Below, in pieces: positions 1-9,829 of a DNA stretch of 37,394 nt; position 1 is the stretch's first letter; every line of letters starts with the position of its first letter. Source of the DNA: Gnetum montanum (lineage: Eukaryota; Streptophyta; Gnetopsida; Gnetales; Gnetaceae); assembly GCA_015680685.1 (NCBI GenBank), contig MNCI01004881.1, positions 1,033,279-1,070,672 of the forward strand, in the 5' to 3' direction. The position numbers and the translations under genes are program-made. The notes under the pieces were generated by a model. That model had not been told where the DNA came from and ran no database searches. It saw only the letters and a list, made by a program, of their open reading frames with translations.

Positions 1-281
1 TTATGCTTTCATGTGTTGGGACAATGCTGCCTTCATTTATGTTTATAAGAAACCCCCACCTCAGATTGCGTACTCTAATCTTCATTGTCATATAATTCGT
101 TGGTTCTCCAATGAATTGCCTCACTAGATGTGGCATTATCATAGTCTTGTAGGAGAGGCATGGTTGTGCAATTGTGTGTGAATTTGTATGTGACTTTTTG
201 TAATTATTTCTTCCTAAAAGATATATCGTTAATTCCTTTACAATGACCTTGTATGATATAACTAATCTAGATAACTAGCAC
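1..281 (-). mobile_element. 5' internal leader and gag start of a minus-strand LTR retrotransposon (continues left)
   Basis: Read on the minus strand, this lies directly after a primer-binding site and LTR, so it should be the untranslated leader and first gag codons of an element running off the left edge. A short frame starts on the minus strand at an ATG near 162 (begins MPLLQDYDNATSS) and meets a stop after about 30 codons, so this copy is probably broken or the frame is not gag. No gag domain can be recognised in so little sequence. Confidence 0.45.
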
Positions 282-303
282 CTTCCCCAACAACAGTGCC
301 AAT
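282..303 (-). promoter_or_regulatory. Primer-binding site, tRNA-Asp type
   Basis: On the minus strand the bases after the LTR end read TTGGCACTGTTGTTGGGGAA. The 3' end of plant tRNA-Asp is complementary to TGGCGCCGTTGCCGGGGA. The 18 bases match except at four positions, all C-to-T or G-to-A changes, the kind methylated DNA accumulates. tRNA-Asp priming is typical of Athila-type Ty3/gypsy elements. The site sets the direction of the element: leftward. Confidence 0.7.
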
Positions 304-1020
304 GATGAGTGGCAAGGTACCCCTACACTCAACCATACGAATACGAGCGCTTCACGCACGATCTAGTCAAACTCCATAGATGGACTAGTTGTGGTATCTA
401 GACAGTTACTCGTAGATCGTGGTTTGCTGTCTTCCCACCTGGACTACTATTAGCTTTTTCACGCATAGTTTAGTCCAAAGTCAGGTGTATGATGTGTTCC
501 TACATTAATGCTACGCCTGGGTATGATGGGAAATAATATCAACTAAGCTAGGAGAGAGGATGAGAGAGAATCTAAACTAGCCTAAGTGCGATGAGCATCC
601 ATTCCTTGATCATCCGTACACATCTTGGACCTCGTGCACGACTACCATTGGGATTACCAACCGCATGGCCTAGGTACGCTACTGGGTTACCAAGTAGTCA
701 CACTTAAATGCTCGTGATTAAGTCGTACTCATTTCGCATTACTAGGAGATAACGGTAGAGAGATATTAACTAAGAAAGCAATAAATAACAATAACAATTA
801 AATAATTAAGGTAAGTGGATGTTGCAATGATAAAGTAATCTTGATCTTTATTGCCAGTCATGTGCGTGTCCAAGTACGTCACACTCGAATAAGGATGTCG
901 TATAGTTACAATCATCACACTGCGGGCATGCACTGGGAGAAAGGTTTGAGAAGAAAAAAATTGACAAAAAGTCCCTACCTTAATACTAAAACTACTTCCC
1001 TTCCAAATCTGCCTACCTCT

Positions 1021-1030
1021 TATTTATAGA
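1021..1030 (-). promoter_or_regulatory. TATA box of alpha LTR copy A
   Basis: The minus strand reads TCTATAAATA, a close match to the plant TATA consensus. It lies about 720 bases before the LTR end, and transcription would run toward the primer-binding site. The homologous place in copy B (28573-28580, minus TATAAAT) is also TATA-like. Confidence 0.6.
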
Positions 1031-1040
1031 TGAGGAGACA

Positions 1041-1119
1041 GGCTGCGATATCGCGTACGTGATATCGCGTCTAGGCTGCGATATCGTGTACGCGATATCG
1101 TGGGTGTGATATCGCAGCC
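1041..1119. repeat. GATATCG array inside an imperfect palindrome
   Basis: Five copies of GATATCG start at 1047, 1061, 1080, 1094 and 1108, spaced 14, 19, 14 and 14 bases. The outer ends, GGCTGCGATATC (1041-1052) and GATATCGCAGCC (1108-1119), are exact reverse complements, so the whole 79 bases can fold. It sits immediately upstream of the LTR TATA box, where enhancer sites are expected. It is CpG-rich, unlike its surroundings. Copy B has no such array. Confidence 0.75.
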
Positions 1120-1211
1120 AACAATTCATGACTCGTCAACTAGGAAAAGTGGGAAGGTTACGTGATACTATCACAAGATCGGTGGAAAGGGCAAGAGACA
1201 CCTAGCATTGA

Positions 1212-1300
1212 CATGAAGAGAGGAAGATCTTGAGGCATGATGTATAAGAGAGGAAAATATTTATTCAAGGGAAAGGATGGCGAGAGATCTTGAGTGACAT
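1212..1300. repeat. AGATCT-containing repeat units, group 1
   Basis: Units with AGATCT at 1225 and 1285. The second is preceded by GGGAAAGGATGG and followed by TGAGTGACATC. The same unit recurs three times about 1 kb to the right, which suggests one array of U3 repeats later separated. Confidence 0.55.
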
Positions 1301-1309
1301 CCTACATGC

Positions 1310-2287
1310 TTTATGGCCCTTAGAATGTTTAGGTTGAGGTTTTGATTTATTAAAATATATCCTTTTGAGTCAAGATAAAATTATCAGTTTCTTAACTTAA
1401 TCCACTAGCAATTACGAAAGGTTACAATTATTAATGAAGAATCATAACTTCCTATGAAGTATAAGGGAGCACAAGTCTTCATTTTGTAAAATATGAATAA
1501 TGGAATATAGATGATAGAATAAGGATACAGATAATAAAGTAAGAATAAGTGAAAAGAATGAATGATAAAATGTACAACAAATGGGATCATAGGTAAGAAG
1601 AAGAATAGTGGCATCAGAACAACAACTATAAAATATTTATAAATTAGAAGATTACAAAGGTAGTGATTCATAAATGTATGAATTGATGTTTGCTCCAATT
1701 TACAAGTCAGTATAAAGACTACTTAAGGGGGATGGACATGCTACATTAAGGTAGTAGTTCATTAGCTATCATAAGACAAGCTAATCCAACTTAGTCATGG
1801 ATCATTGAAGGAGTTCAAAGTGGCTCAACCTATGTAAGACTAAATAATAGCAACAAGCAACAAGCATCATAAGTGGACCATTTGCTCATGAAAGCAAGTG
1901 CAATTCAAGAGAAGATGCATTGTCAGAGAAAGAGATAGATTACTGAAACACAAGAAGTTCTTATAATCTTAGAATGATTGAATATAGGATTACAACAATC
2001 CCAAAGATGATGATTATGATTTACTAAAGCTAGAAACAATACTTGTTGTAGACTATTTATGATAGCTTTTGCCTAGTACTGAGGAGCTAAGTTAACGTAA
2101 CTCTATTTATCATAAGAGGATTCATGAGCATTTAAGTCAATTCAGTAAAACTAACAGTACTCATAACTATAGATAATTATGAAAAGTAGTTATTTTGAAG
2201 AAGAGAGTTACAATCTAACTTCCTCCTCATTGGGTTCTAGTATTGTGGAGTAGCTTCAAGGCATAAATTCAAACTCCAACATGATCC
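1310..2287. other. No gene seen; AT-rich, possibly an insertion inside the LTR
   Basis: No coding frame, tRNA or recognised transposon domain. The stretch lies between two groups of the same AGATCT repeat, so it may be an insertion that split the array, or ordinary U3 sequence. Confidence 0.3.
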
Positions 2288-2402
2288 ATGGGAAAGGATG
2301 GAAATAGATCTTCAGTGAAATCTCAATTGGGAAGGACAGGAAAAGATCTTAAGTGACTTCGTGATCTAAGAGGGATGGAGAGAGATCTTGGATGATATTA
2401 TG
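2288..2402. repeat. AGATCT-containing tandem repeat, group 2 (three units of about 39 bp)
   Basis: AGATCT occurs at 2306, 2344 and 2383, a period of 38-39 bases. Each unit has a GGGA(A)GGAxxG block before it and a block like AGTGAxxTC after it. It matches group 1 at 1269-1300. Confidence 0.7.
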
Positions 2403-2420
2403 CATATATCATGATAGTTT

Positions 2421-4031
2421 GGTTTGCTTACGTTGACTCCAAATTATGATGAATTGTTTGCATTTGATTACAAGGAAGAATTGCTTGTATCGATTTCAAG
2501 TTTATTAAGAATTAATTTATATTTCTTTCAATTTGGCATATCTAGCTTCAAATTACATTGCTTTTGTTAGTACAATGAAGGATAAATGAGTTAATAAGGA
2601 AGAATGTTAAAGAGATTTTCTATAAAAAACGTCATAATTATAAATATTCCTACGTTACTATACATGAATTCAATAATAATAAAAAATTAACTTAGAGAAT
2701 TTTCAAATCCATTGGAACTTATTAACAATGGAAAGAGCAATGGTTTTTTTTTTTCCCATATTCTATTGATGGTAAAGAAGCATAACTACACAAATTCTTA
2801 AAGGATTTTGTTTGTTGAAACCAGGCTTCTTCTTCTTTTTTTTGCTTTATGTCTTGGGTTGTACTTATAGTCAAATTATTTTAGGTTCCAATAACCCCAA
2901 TTTTGCATTTCTTTGTTGTCTTATGCCTTTCATCCCTTCTCCATTCTATGTGTTTGTGTACCAATGTACCCATCATAAACCCAAAAATTAACACAATAAA
3001 AAATTTACATAAAGAAAATAGAAAAATTACATGAATTGTGAAATAAAATAACTAGCTTATTAAAAGTTGTTTCAACATCTTAAGGGAATCAATGAATCAA
3101 CTGTAAGCTCTTTACAATCATATTGATTGTATGGTATCTTTATAGATTAAATTAATTTTTAAAATTGAATTAAACTCTCTCATACATTTCACTATTCTAT
3201 CTTTGAAACATAAACTTTTAATGTCATTTTTCTCTTTAAACTTATTACTTAAAATGTTGGAATTACTATCTAGTAATTTTCTTTTTTTTTAGCTCAGTAT
3301 AATAGATTTTTAAATTTTTGTTCATGATGCTATGTTGTTTTTTAGCACGATATAATAGATTTTTAGATTTTTGTTCAGGATGCCATGTCGTTTCTCACTT
3401 AATTGCAAAACTAAATACGAATAAACATTGCTTAACAAGACAGCATGATGTGAGTGAGCTACGGTATTTAAGGTGTTCAGTGGAACAAGTATTTTAATGT
3501 AAGTTAACGGTCTGACCGTCGTAGATTTTTCAATGCTCTATTTTAATACTGTATAGAGCGATTTGTTTTTACTGTGTTTACGTTTACAATTTTACTTTGG
3601 ACTCGGGAAAAAGAAATTGTACGCAGGGCCTGAATTTTTGTTCGGAAGAAGCTGGTGACCGACTGTTTAAGAGATTTTGTGATGTTAGCAGGATTTTCCG
3701 CTTGCAGGAGGTGTTTCCTTTGCCTTAAGTTGCTAATTCTTTTTTCCGCTTTCTGGAAGTAATAAAAAGAATACTTCAGAATCTGAGTTACAAGTTACCT
3801 AGCTTTTGTCCACAACGAAATAACGAAAACTTATCTGAAAACAAACAAAGAGAGAGAGAGATAACGGAAAGCAGGACGGAGATGACGAGAGTTTTATTAT
3901 TGAAGAGCAGCTGACAGAGCCTGGATTCCGGGCAGTGCGGGAGCAGTGGACGGTTGACAGAGTTATTAGTTCACGATAGCAGCAGACTGTGTCCATGTAT
4001 TATTAATGTTGGTAAGCGAGTGAGAGACGAG
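2421..4031. other. Intergenic DNA without a recognised gene
   Basis: AT-rich spacer. It holds a two-unit tandem duplication at 3283-3390 and a short GA microsatellite at about 3847-3860. The last 250 bases are the presumed 3' untranslated region of the Gnk2-domain gene on the minus strand. No convincing coding frame on either strand. Confidence 0.5.
3283..3390. repeat. Two-unit tandem duplication, period about 53 bp
   Basis: Both units carry a T-run, then AGC, then ATAATAGATTTTTA, then TTTTTGTTCA and ATGYCATGT-like sequence. They differ at several positions, so the duplication is not recent. Confidence 0.7.
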
Positions 4032-4610
4032 TCAGTCATCGAAATTATAGTGGTCGTAGCGGACGAAGCAGTCGACGAGCTTGAGCTGGGCGGAGACGGA
4101 GTTGGAGCAGGCGCTCCAGATGCTGTCGGTGATAACGCGCAGGCAATCACGGCAATCCGGCGGTGGCAAATGGTCGCTGCAACGTGCTGCCGCGTACACG
4201 GTTGCCAAGTTGCTCATTGCACCAGCGCCAGCGTCGTTGTTATTACCAGCATTCCCATAAACAGAACCAGAACCAGAACCAGGACCAGGACCGTAACCAC
4301 CATAAGCAACACCAGCAGGCCCAGCATTGTTATAATTGTTGTTGATGGGGAAAGGGGAAGAGGTTTTGGCGATGCGGTAGAAGTATCCGCTTCCAACGTC
4401 GGTGCGGGCAGTGTTCTGCAGGATGTCGGCGAGTGCGGTGCCGACGGTGTCGAAGTAAGGATTCCCCGGCGGGATCTTGTCTGGACTGCACACCTGCCAC
4501 ACCCACCCCGTGTTGGGGGACGCCTCCACCATTGGCAGCGCCAGCGCCAGAGCCATAGCCACCAGCGCTGCTGCTTCTGCTGCTGCTGCTGCTGCCCATG
4601 AGTTCCTCAT
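4032..4610 (-). CDS. Secreted Gnk2-homologous (DUF26, ginkbilobin-like) protein with a Gly/Asn-rich insertion
   Basis: 192 aa, single exon. Residues 1-30 are a signal peptide: an Ala/Leu-rich core ending VEA, cleavage likely before Ser31. Thereafter one Gnk2 domain with all six expected cysteines: C41, the family signature C-x8-C-x2-C at C144/C153/C156 (CSDHLPPPDCRDC), C168 and C181. Gnk2 domains are found in secreted antifungal lectins such as ginkbilobin and in cysteine-rich receptor kinases; having no membrane segment or kinase, this is the secreted type. Residues about 86-130 are a Gly/Asn/Pro/Ser linker absent from ginkbilobin. The mannose-contact positions of ginkbilobin (Asn11, Arg93, Glu104, recalled from the literature) appear here as Ser42, Gln175 and Asp186, so lectin activity is doubtful. 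This ATG is chosen because a longer frame (to 4760) would run through the TATA box and because the signal peptide begins here. Confidence 0.88.
   Translation of the reverse strand: MRNSWAAAAAAEAAALVAMALALALPMVEASPNTGWVWQVCSPDKIPPGNPYFDTVGTALADILQNTARTDVGSGYFYRIAKTSSPFPINNNYNNAGPAGVAYGGYGPGPGSGSGSVYGNAGNNNDAGAGAMSNLATVYAAARCSDHLPPPDCRDCLRVITDSIWSACSNSVSAQLKLVDCFVRYDHYNFDD
4259..4295. repeat. Hexanucleotide-like CCAGAA/CCAGGA repeat inside the Gnk2 gene
   Basis: On the plus strand, repeated AGAACC then AGGACC units encode the Gly-Pro/Gly-Ser run of the insertion on the minus strand. Replication slippage could have made or expanded the linker. Confidence 0.6.
4567..4598. repeat. GCT/AGC trinucleotide run encoding the poly-Ala signal peptide
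   Basis: Near-uninterrupted GCT repeat on the plus strand. On the minus strand it encodes the Ala-rich stretch at residues 6-15 of the Gnk2 protein, so signal peptide length may vary between alleles. Confidence 0.65.
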
Positions 4611-4664
4611 CTTGGGAAGCTGAAGCTGCTTCTGTTGCTTGTTTTGCTTGAGAGCCAGAGCGCC

Positions 4665-4674
4665 ATTATTTATG
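4665..4674 (-). promoter_or_regulatory. TATA box of the Gnk2-domain gene
   Basis: The minus strand reads CCATAAATAATGG across 4663-4675. It lies about 60 bases before the chosen ATG at 4610, leaving room for a 5' leader of roughly 30 bases. This supports the short form of the protein. Confidence 0.6.
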
Positions 4675-4817
4675 GGTGGGAGATGAGGAGAATGAGGAGG
4701 AGGAGGAATAGGAATGATGTGTGTTTTGTGCGTGAGGCCGCAGGCCGTTGGGGAATGCATATTGCTTTGTCATGGTTCCGTTTGTCATGTTGCAGCGGAA
4801 TGACACTGGCCGTTCCT

Positions 4818-4875
4818 TCGTTTCTTCCTTCCTTCCTTCCTTCTTTTGCATCCGGTCCAATCCAATCCAATGTTG
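4818..4875. repeat. Microsatellites: TTCC run followed by a short TCCAA run
   Basis: CTTCC repeated about five times near 4823-4845, then CCAAT repeated three times near 4857-4871. Located about 200 bases upstream of the Gnk2 gene. No function claimed. Confidence 0.7.
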
Positions 4876-5059
4876 GGCAACATAGTAAAGCGCCAGAGAT
4901 TCAAGTCAGCATGCCTGCGTGCTCAAAGGCGCCAGAAGCCTCCATCTTCTAGTTCTGGTCCCCTAAATTATCATCGTCTTAATAAAGGGTTGAAGGATGC
5001 AGGACAGATTGTTCATTAAGATGGAAATAAGTCAACATCTTTTTGTTTTATGTTATTGA

Positions 5060-6260
5060 ATAATAAGCTTATTAAAGAAGGAACAATTTTCGGTAATAGT
5101 TTAATAGAAGTTAAATAAGGATGTCTTTTGTCCCCTGCCCTTTTTTTTCCTGGCATATTTATAGATGAATTTGGAAAAATGGATGCACAATGCCTCCATG
5201 TGAATCAACGGATTATTTTTTAACAGGCTTCTCTTCACGCAAATGATGTAGCATTGATTGCAAAATTGGTTACATGTTTAAATTACATGCCTTAAATCCT
5301 TCATTACTATTGTAACCATTTTGGTATAAAAGTTAATATTAATAAAACTAAAATTCTAGTTTTTAGTACTAGAAATAGAAACTACAAATTTTTTTTTGAA
5401 ATAAGACCTCATATTTCTAAATCTTATAAATATTTGGGAGTTGAATTTACCATCCTTAGAGGGCTTCAAGTAGCATGCAAGCTCTATTTCCTTTGAAAAA
5501 TAATGGTAGGAGGAGACAAATGTTGGCATGGGAAATCAAAAGAAAACTTTTTCATAATTTTGTCCAAAACCATATTATTACATGGGTGTGTTGCATGTAG
5601 ACCCTCACTTTTTTTATACATAATTGGAAAAAATTAGAACATATTCAAAAACAATTTTGTGTATGTGAATTTCAAGTGAAAATATAAATTTCCTATGATA
5701 TCTCACTTTTATCTACTTCTTCTTGAAGTTGAAGCTCTTTGTCAATTTATTGCTTATATTCAAAAGTTACATAGAGAAACCAGTTATGATAAGGAGGCAA
5801 TAAAATGCTAAAAAATAAAATAAAATGAATGGTTGCATCAAGTAAAATTATAGCTTCAGTCATAGAATATTGTAATGGAAGATCTTCCATTAAACAAAAG
5901 GCTCTTTCAAAAGGCTATAAAAGAAAACTTTTATCTAAACTTTGGTTGAACACATAAAAAAGAAGCATTTTTATTTACATCTTATTGCAGGGGTTTGTTA
6001 TCTAGTACTCAAAAGTATCTATTCTCAACTATTCTTATTCATTTAAGGAATTAGATTACTATAGTAAGAATGAGCTCTCTTCATCTCCTTGTTGAGACAA
6101 GTCATTGGATCAATTTCCCAATAGAAGACTATTAAGTCAATGAAATGCCTTAAGAACTTATTTGATTGTCACTTTCTTATGGAAGACAATCTAAACAAAA
6201 AGCTCAATGGTTTTATGGATGTCTTTTTAAGTTTTAATCCTTACAACTATTTCTAGAAAA
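5060..6260 (+). pseudogene. Decayed non-LTR retrotransposon (LINE) reverse transcriptase
   Basis: Reading across frames, the plus strand shows reverse transcriptase landmarks in order: a CPLxP-like block near 5130, an LxANDVALIA block near 5230-5265 (the family motif is ADDxxL, so one Asp is already lost), a segment like NINKTKILVFS near 5335-5365 and KSYKYLGVEF near 5420-5450. Further down, a segment like SSLHLLVETSHWINFPIE near 6070-6125 resembles the C-terminal region of plant LINEs. Many stops and frameshifts; no intact frame. The 5' half (endonuclease) was not found. Sense on the plus strand. Confidence 0.72.
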
Positions 6261-7330
6261 ACTTTCCTCTAAAGTAGGAAAAGGATCATGCCTTGCCCTT
6301 ATTTAGAAGTGCCCTTATAGGTTTTCACTTCTCTCTAAAGGTTTGTGTGTAAAACGAAGAACATTCTTTCTAAATACGAAAAAAATACAAGTAAATGACA
6401 TAAAAGCTAAAAATCTCCCATCTTTGAACCTTAAAAAAAAAAGAAATTAATGCTATAGAAAATAAATTAATTATTCAACTTTTAGCAAGAGCTTTTTTGC
6501 TTGAAGTTGTAGCTAAAAAACGTATTTGAGAATTTGGTAGTTAACTCTTGAAGAAAGGTCATAGTTATGTTGTTGCCACTAGAAAATAACTGTACACTAA
6601 TGCTTCCAAATAAAGTAAAGAACAAGTAGTCGAAGACATTTCCAAATGCAAAGAAAAAAATATAGACATAACTTCATTGATGCTTGGTTGAAAATTGTTA
6701 CAAATTTTGGATGTATTTTCATGCATGCTAGGCACTAAAAAAAACATGAGAAAATGAGTATTCACTTCTAGAAAGAAAACATTGAGGAGAAACAAATCTC
6801 ATATATTTCAGACATGTGCCAATAGGAAGACCTTACTAAATAAGACACCATAAAAAATACAAATTTTATCCAAAACATATAGCCAACATGATGCTGAAAG
6901 ATTATAGGGGAACATAATGATGCCTTGAGTGTGCTATCAACCTTCTACCTAATAAGACAATGAACTAACCACTTGAGCCAACTATTGCTAACTTACAATC
7001 TTTTAAAAACATCTTTATGCTCTTACAAGCTAATAAATTTTCTATGTTTTTGCAAATATAGTGTTCATGATCAATTGTTAAATATTTATATCAATACATG
7101 GTGATGCTCAATTGCAAAGCGAGGTACAGCTACCAACAGGCCTACAGAGACAAAAACAAGTATTACAAACACCATATTGTACAATATAACATCATATGGT
7201 CCACAGTTAAGATTATGCATGGTCAAGTTCATTTTGACTTCTGATAAATAAATCTTGCTTCATGCAACTTTTGCCAACATTATATAAAGTTCTTAAGTCC
7301 AAAGAGTTTGTAATGCCAAGACATAGTTAC
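6261..7330. other. No gene seen
   Basis: AT-rich sequence without a supported coding region, RNA gene or repeat. A minus frame at 6565-6795 has no recognisable domain and is probably chance. Confidence 0.4.
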
Positions 7331-7339
7331 CGCTTAAAA

Positions 7340-9447
7340 AAACAAAAGAAGCTCACAAAAGACCATTTTGTAAATCAATAATTCAATAGAGATCCAAGAA
7401 TGTATCGCTGGGGATTTTCCATCCATTAGAATCTAACTTTTGATACGAAATGATTAAAAATTTTCATCATCGGATCCTTTAACGTATCATTGCCTACAAC
7501 TACTTCTGCAAATCACAGTTTACCAGATCACTGTTCCATACATTTGTTATTTCACTAGGCAACACAGTAAGAAAATATCATCACTCTGAACTTTACAGCA
7601 TTCTGAACTTCAGATAATCTGCAATGATGCAAAAGAACATGCTTTGTCAGCCACTTGCTGTACAGCCGCAAACTCTTTAAAGTAAGTTTTTAATAAAACA
7701 AAAGATTAAACAAATCTCTGTGATCTGAGTTAAACCGCAGATCATTCATTTACATTGAAAGAGTGAACACTAATATTTTATAACAATACGCAAGGCAAAA
7801 GGTAAGCAATAAATGCAAGTATTCAATGCCTATTCATCCAAAGAAATCATGTTCCTAAATCACACTTTTTAGAATCAATGTGTCATTCAGGTCATAAGCT
7901 TTTATTTTAATCACACTTTTTAAATACAAGAAAGAGAAGAAAAGTTTAGTTTAGAAATTTTTTAAAGGCAATTCTATGTAGAAATGGAAGAAGAAACATA
8001 GCAAAAGCAAAGAAAACATAATGCTTTGCCGATTTATAATAATAGTGGTTAGAAAAGCAATTACCTTTTTTTCATCCTTTGTGTAACAACCTCAAAATCA
8101 GCTACAAACATGCTCAACATTTTTTCCAAATGCAACAGACATTATTATTTCTCAACCAACAAGCATCACATACAAAGAGGCCACAGTCTAGACTATAGCC
8201 TCAATTGACAACTCTTTGCAAAACATCAGAAGATGTAAATATACAATTTGTAAGAAAAATGGCAAGGAAGATAACACGAATGAATAGCTTTCTACAACTA
8301 CAAAAATCATTAGGACTTTACATGTCTGAATTTTTTAAGATGTTCTGAAAATAAAACATTTCAAACACTAACCAAATTGAAAATATAGGACCATCTGACA
8401 CCTATATATTTTCAATAAGTTAAGGGAAAGTAACAGGTTTTTCAGACCTCACTGTTTTCCAACATCATAGCAATCTCTGTTGGGAAAACTTAGTTTTCCT
8501 CCAAAACAAATGGGTTCAATGCAGCACTGTATCTACAAAAGCAAAATCCTTTCCCAGAACAATACCTAATTCAATAACCAATAAATTCAGATCAATTGTA
8601 AAAATATTAGACATCCAGTCAGACTGAAACTGAAAGCAAGTCCTCACAACAGTGTGACTATTTGAAATCTAATTCTTCAAAAAATTCAGCATATGAGGAT
8701 TCAGTCAGTATTGCAATTAAAGTAAACCTCCGGCAATATGCTTATGGTCACAACACTGTAACAATGATTTTAAACGCAATTCATCATAATTTTCCAGGAT
8801 AAGTCAACCCATTCAAAATTTAACAAGATGCACAAGATGATTCTTTGTATTTCATCTTGTTACCAGCAAATTATCTATACACAAAAGCAACACAGGATTT
8901 TTAAAGAATTGGACTGAAAATTTCCACCGTGCTAATTGAACATTGATTTTACCATGCAGTTTACGTATTTCTTTATAAACACCGTGAAAACAGTAGCCAA
9001 AGTTAATTCCACTCAGCTAACACCACTCCAGTGACTGAAAATAAAGTTGAATGTTGAAAAAGAATCAAAATCATTATGGCAAAAAAACATTAAAAAAGAG
9101 AGCAAATACACTTCACAAAAATCTGATGCAAACTCCTGAAAGTACCAAACCTTGATTTTCCCTTATCTTCGTAGGGCTAAGAACGAACCCTTTTCTAGTT
9201 TCTCTATTCCTTGCAGAACAAAAACAAAAAAATGGCAAAATGGAAACCACATTCTTACGAACGCAAAACACATAACCATCATGATAACTGACCAAAACAT
9301 GTGGCAGTGCATTACTCAAAAGAACATAATCAAATGAAGATTGGCCAGTCAACTTGAAGATAATAAAGCATTATCGACAGCATTCCTAGCAAAATCAATT
9401 TATCTTATAATTAAAAAAATTCCAATTTTTTGTGGGTTGAAATTACC
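7340..9447 (-). other. Probable 3' untranslated exon and intron of the small gene at 9451-9822
   Basis: Read on the minus strand, a splice donor (ACAG then GTAATT) lies four bases after the stop codon at 9451. A good acceptor, a pyrimidine stretch ending TGCATCATTGCAG, occurs near 7621-7634. This would give an intron of about 1.8 kb and a non-coding last exon of a few hundred bases. The intron contains a segment (8085-8480) repeated at 30945-31360. The end of the transcript is not defined; a cDNA would settle it. Confidence 0.4.
8085..8480. repeat. Dispersed repeat, copy 1 (partner at 30945-31360)
   Basis: Same strand and order as the partner: TGTAACA..., ACAAACATRCTCAA, CAACAAGCATYACATACAAA, GGxCCACAGTC, later a CAGTTTTC/CTGTTTTCC block and a CATAGYAAT block. 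The copies differ by many substitutions and small gaps. No coding potential. Both copies fall in presumed intronic DNA of minus-strand genes. It may be a non-autonomous transposon. Confidence 0.65.
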
Positions 9448-9450
9448 TGT

Positions 9451-9822
9451 TCAGAAAGCAATTCTGAACTGGGGAGCTTCGGGGTCGTCAGTTGGGATGA
9501 TTTGCCAGCGGCATGGCTGGACGGAGTTGGACACAGGGCAAAACCCAGCAAGAGTAAACATATCTGCAGACCCAAATTCAAATACTGCAACATCTGTGGG
9601 CCTCGGAATTTCCATTGCACCATAATTATTGTCGTTTTTGTCGATTGCATTTTCCTTGCTATTCTTGATTTCCATGGGTTCTACCTGCTCTGGCCTTGCT
9701 GCTGCCGTGAAAGCACTGGTAGCTTCTTGTTTGGGCTGAGGTTGCTGTGGCTGTTGGGTGGTGTTTTCCGAAGAAATCTCTGCAGCTTTTGCGCTGCCTC
9801 GTTTCCAGAACAGCAAACCCAT
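9451..9822 (-). CDS. Small plant-specific protein of unknown function, possibly MEE59-like
   Basis: 123 aa, starting MGLLFWKRG. An upstream in-frame ATG at 9864 would add 14 residues; the inner start is preferred because it follows the likely 5' leader and gives a compact basic N-terminus. Residues about 15-60 are a Gln/Pro/Ala/Glu-rich disordered region. The C-terminal 45 residues look conserved in style: AVFEFGSADMF, then AGFCPVSNSVQPCRW, then ending APQFRIAF. I recall this pattern from small Arabidopsis proteins annotated as maternal effect embryo arrest 59, but that is from memory and unproven. No signal peptide, membrane segment or catalytic motif. Stop codon four bases before a splice donor. 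A TATA-like stretch (minus ATAAATAAA) lies around 9897-9906. Confidence 0.68.
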   Translation of the reverse strand: MGLLFWKRGSAKAAEISSENTTQQPQQPQPKQEATSAFTAAARPEQVEPMEIKNSKENAIDKNDNNYGAMEIPRPTDVAVFEFGSADMFTLAGFCPVSNSVQPCRWQIIPTDDPEAPQFRIAF

Positions 9823-9829
9823 TTTTCTT

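Larger units (their letters stand above)
304..2420 (-). mobile_element. Alpha-family LTR, copy A (5' LTR, minus orientation)
   Basis: The right edge is uncertain. The LTR ends (minus strand) in ...CCACTCATCA next to the primer-binding site. The same terminal sequence recurs at 37201 (copy D) and, more diverged, at 26501 (copy B). A TATA box at 1021-1030 on the minus strand and a GATATCG array just upstream mark the U3/R junction. Homology with copy B can be followed from 304 to about 1030. Repeats containing AGATCT at 1212-1300 and 2288-2402 suggest that U3 reaches about 2400, perhaps with an insertion between them. The start of the LTR was not identified. CpG content is higher than in the surrounding DNA and lower than in copy D. 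Confidence 0.6.

Noticed and set aside
3954-4601. 215-codon open frame on the plus strand
   Set aside because: It is the antisense shadow of the Gnk2-domain gene, whose signal peptide, six cysteines and family signature are on the minus strand. The plus frame gives simple Val/Arg/Thr repeats.
4611-4760. N-terminal extension of the Gnk2 frame to 4760
   Set aside because: It would place 50 His/Pro/Gln-rich residues before a clear signal peptide and would include the TATA box in the coding region.
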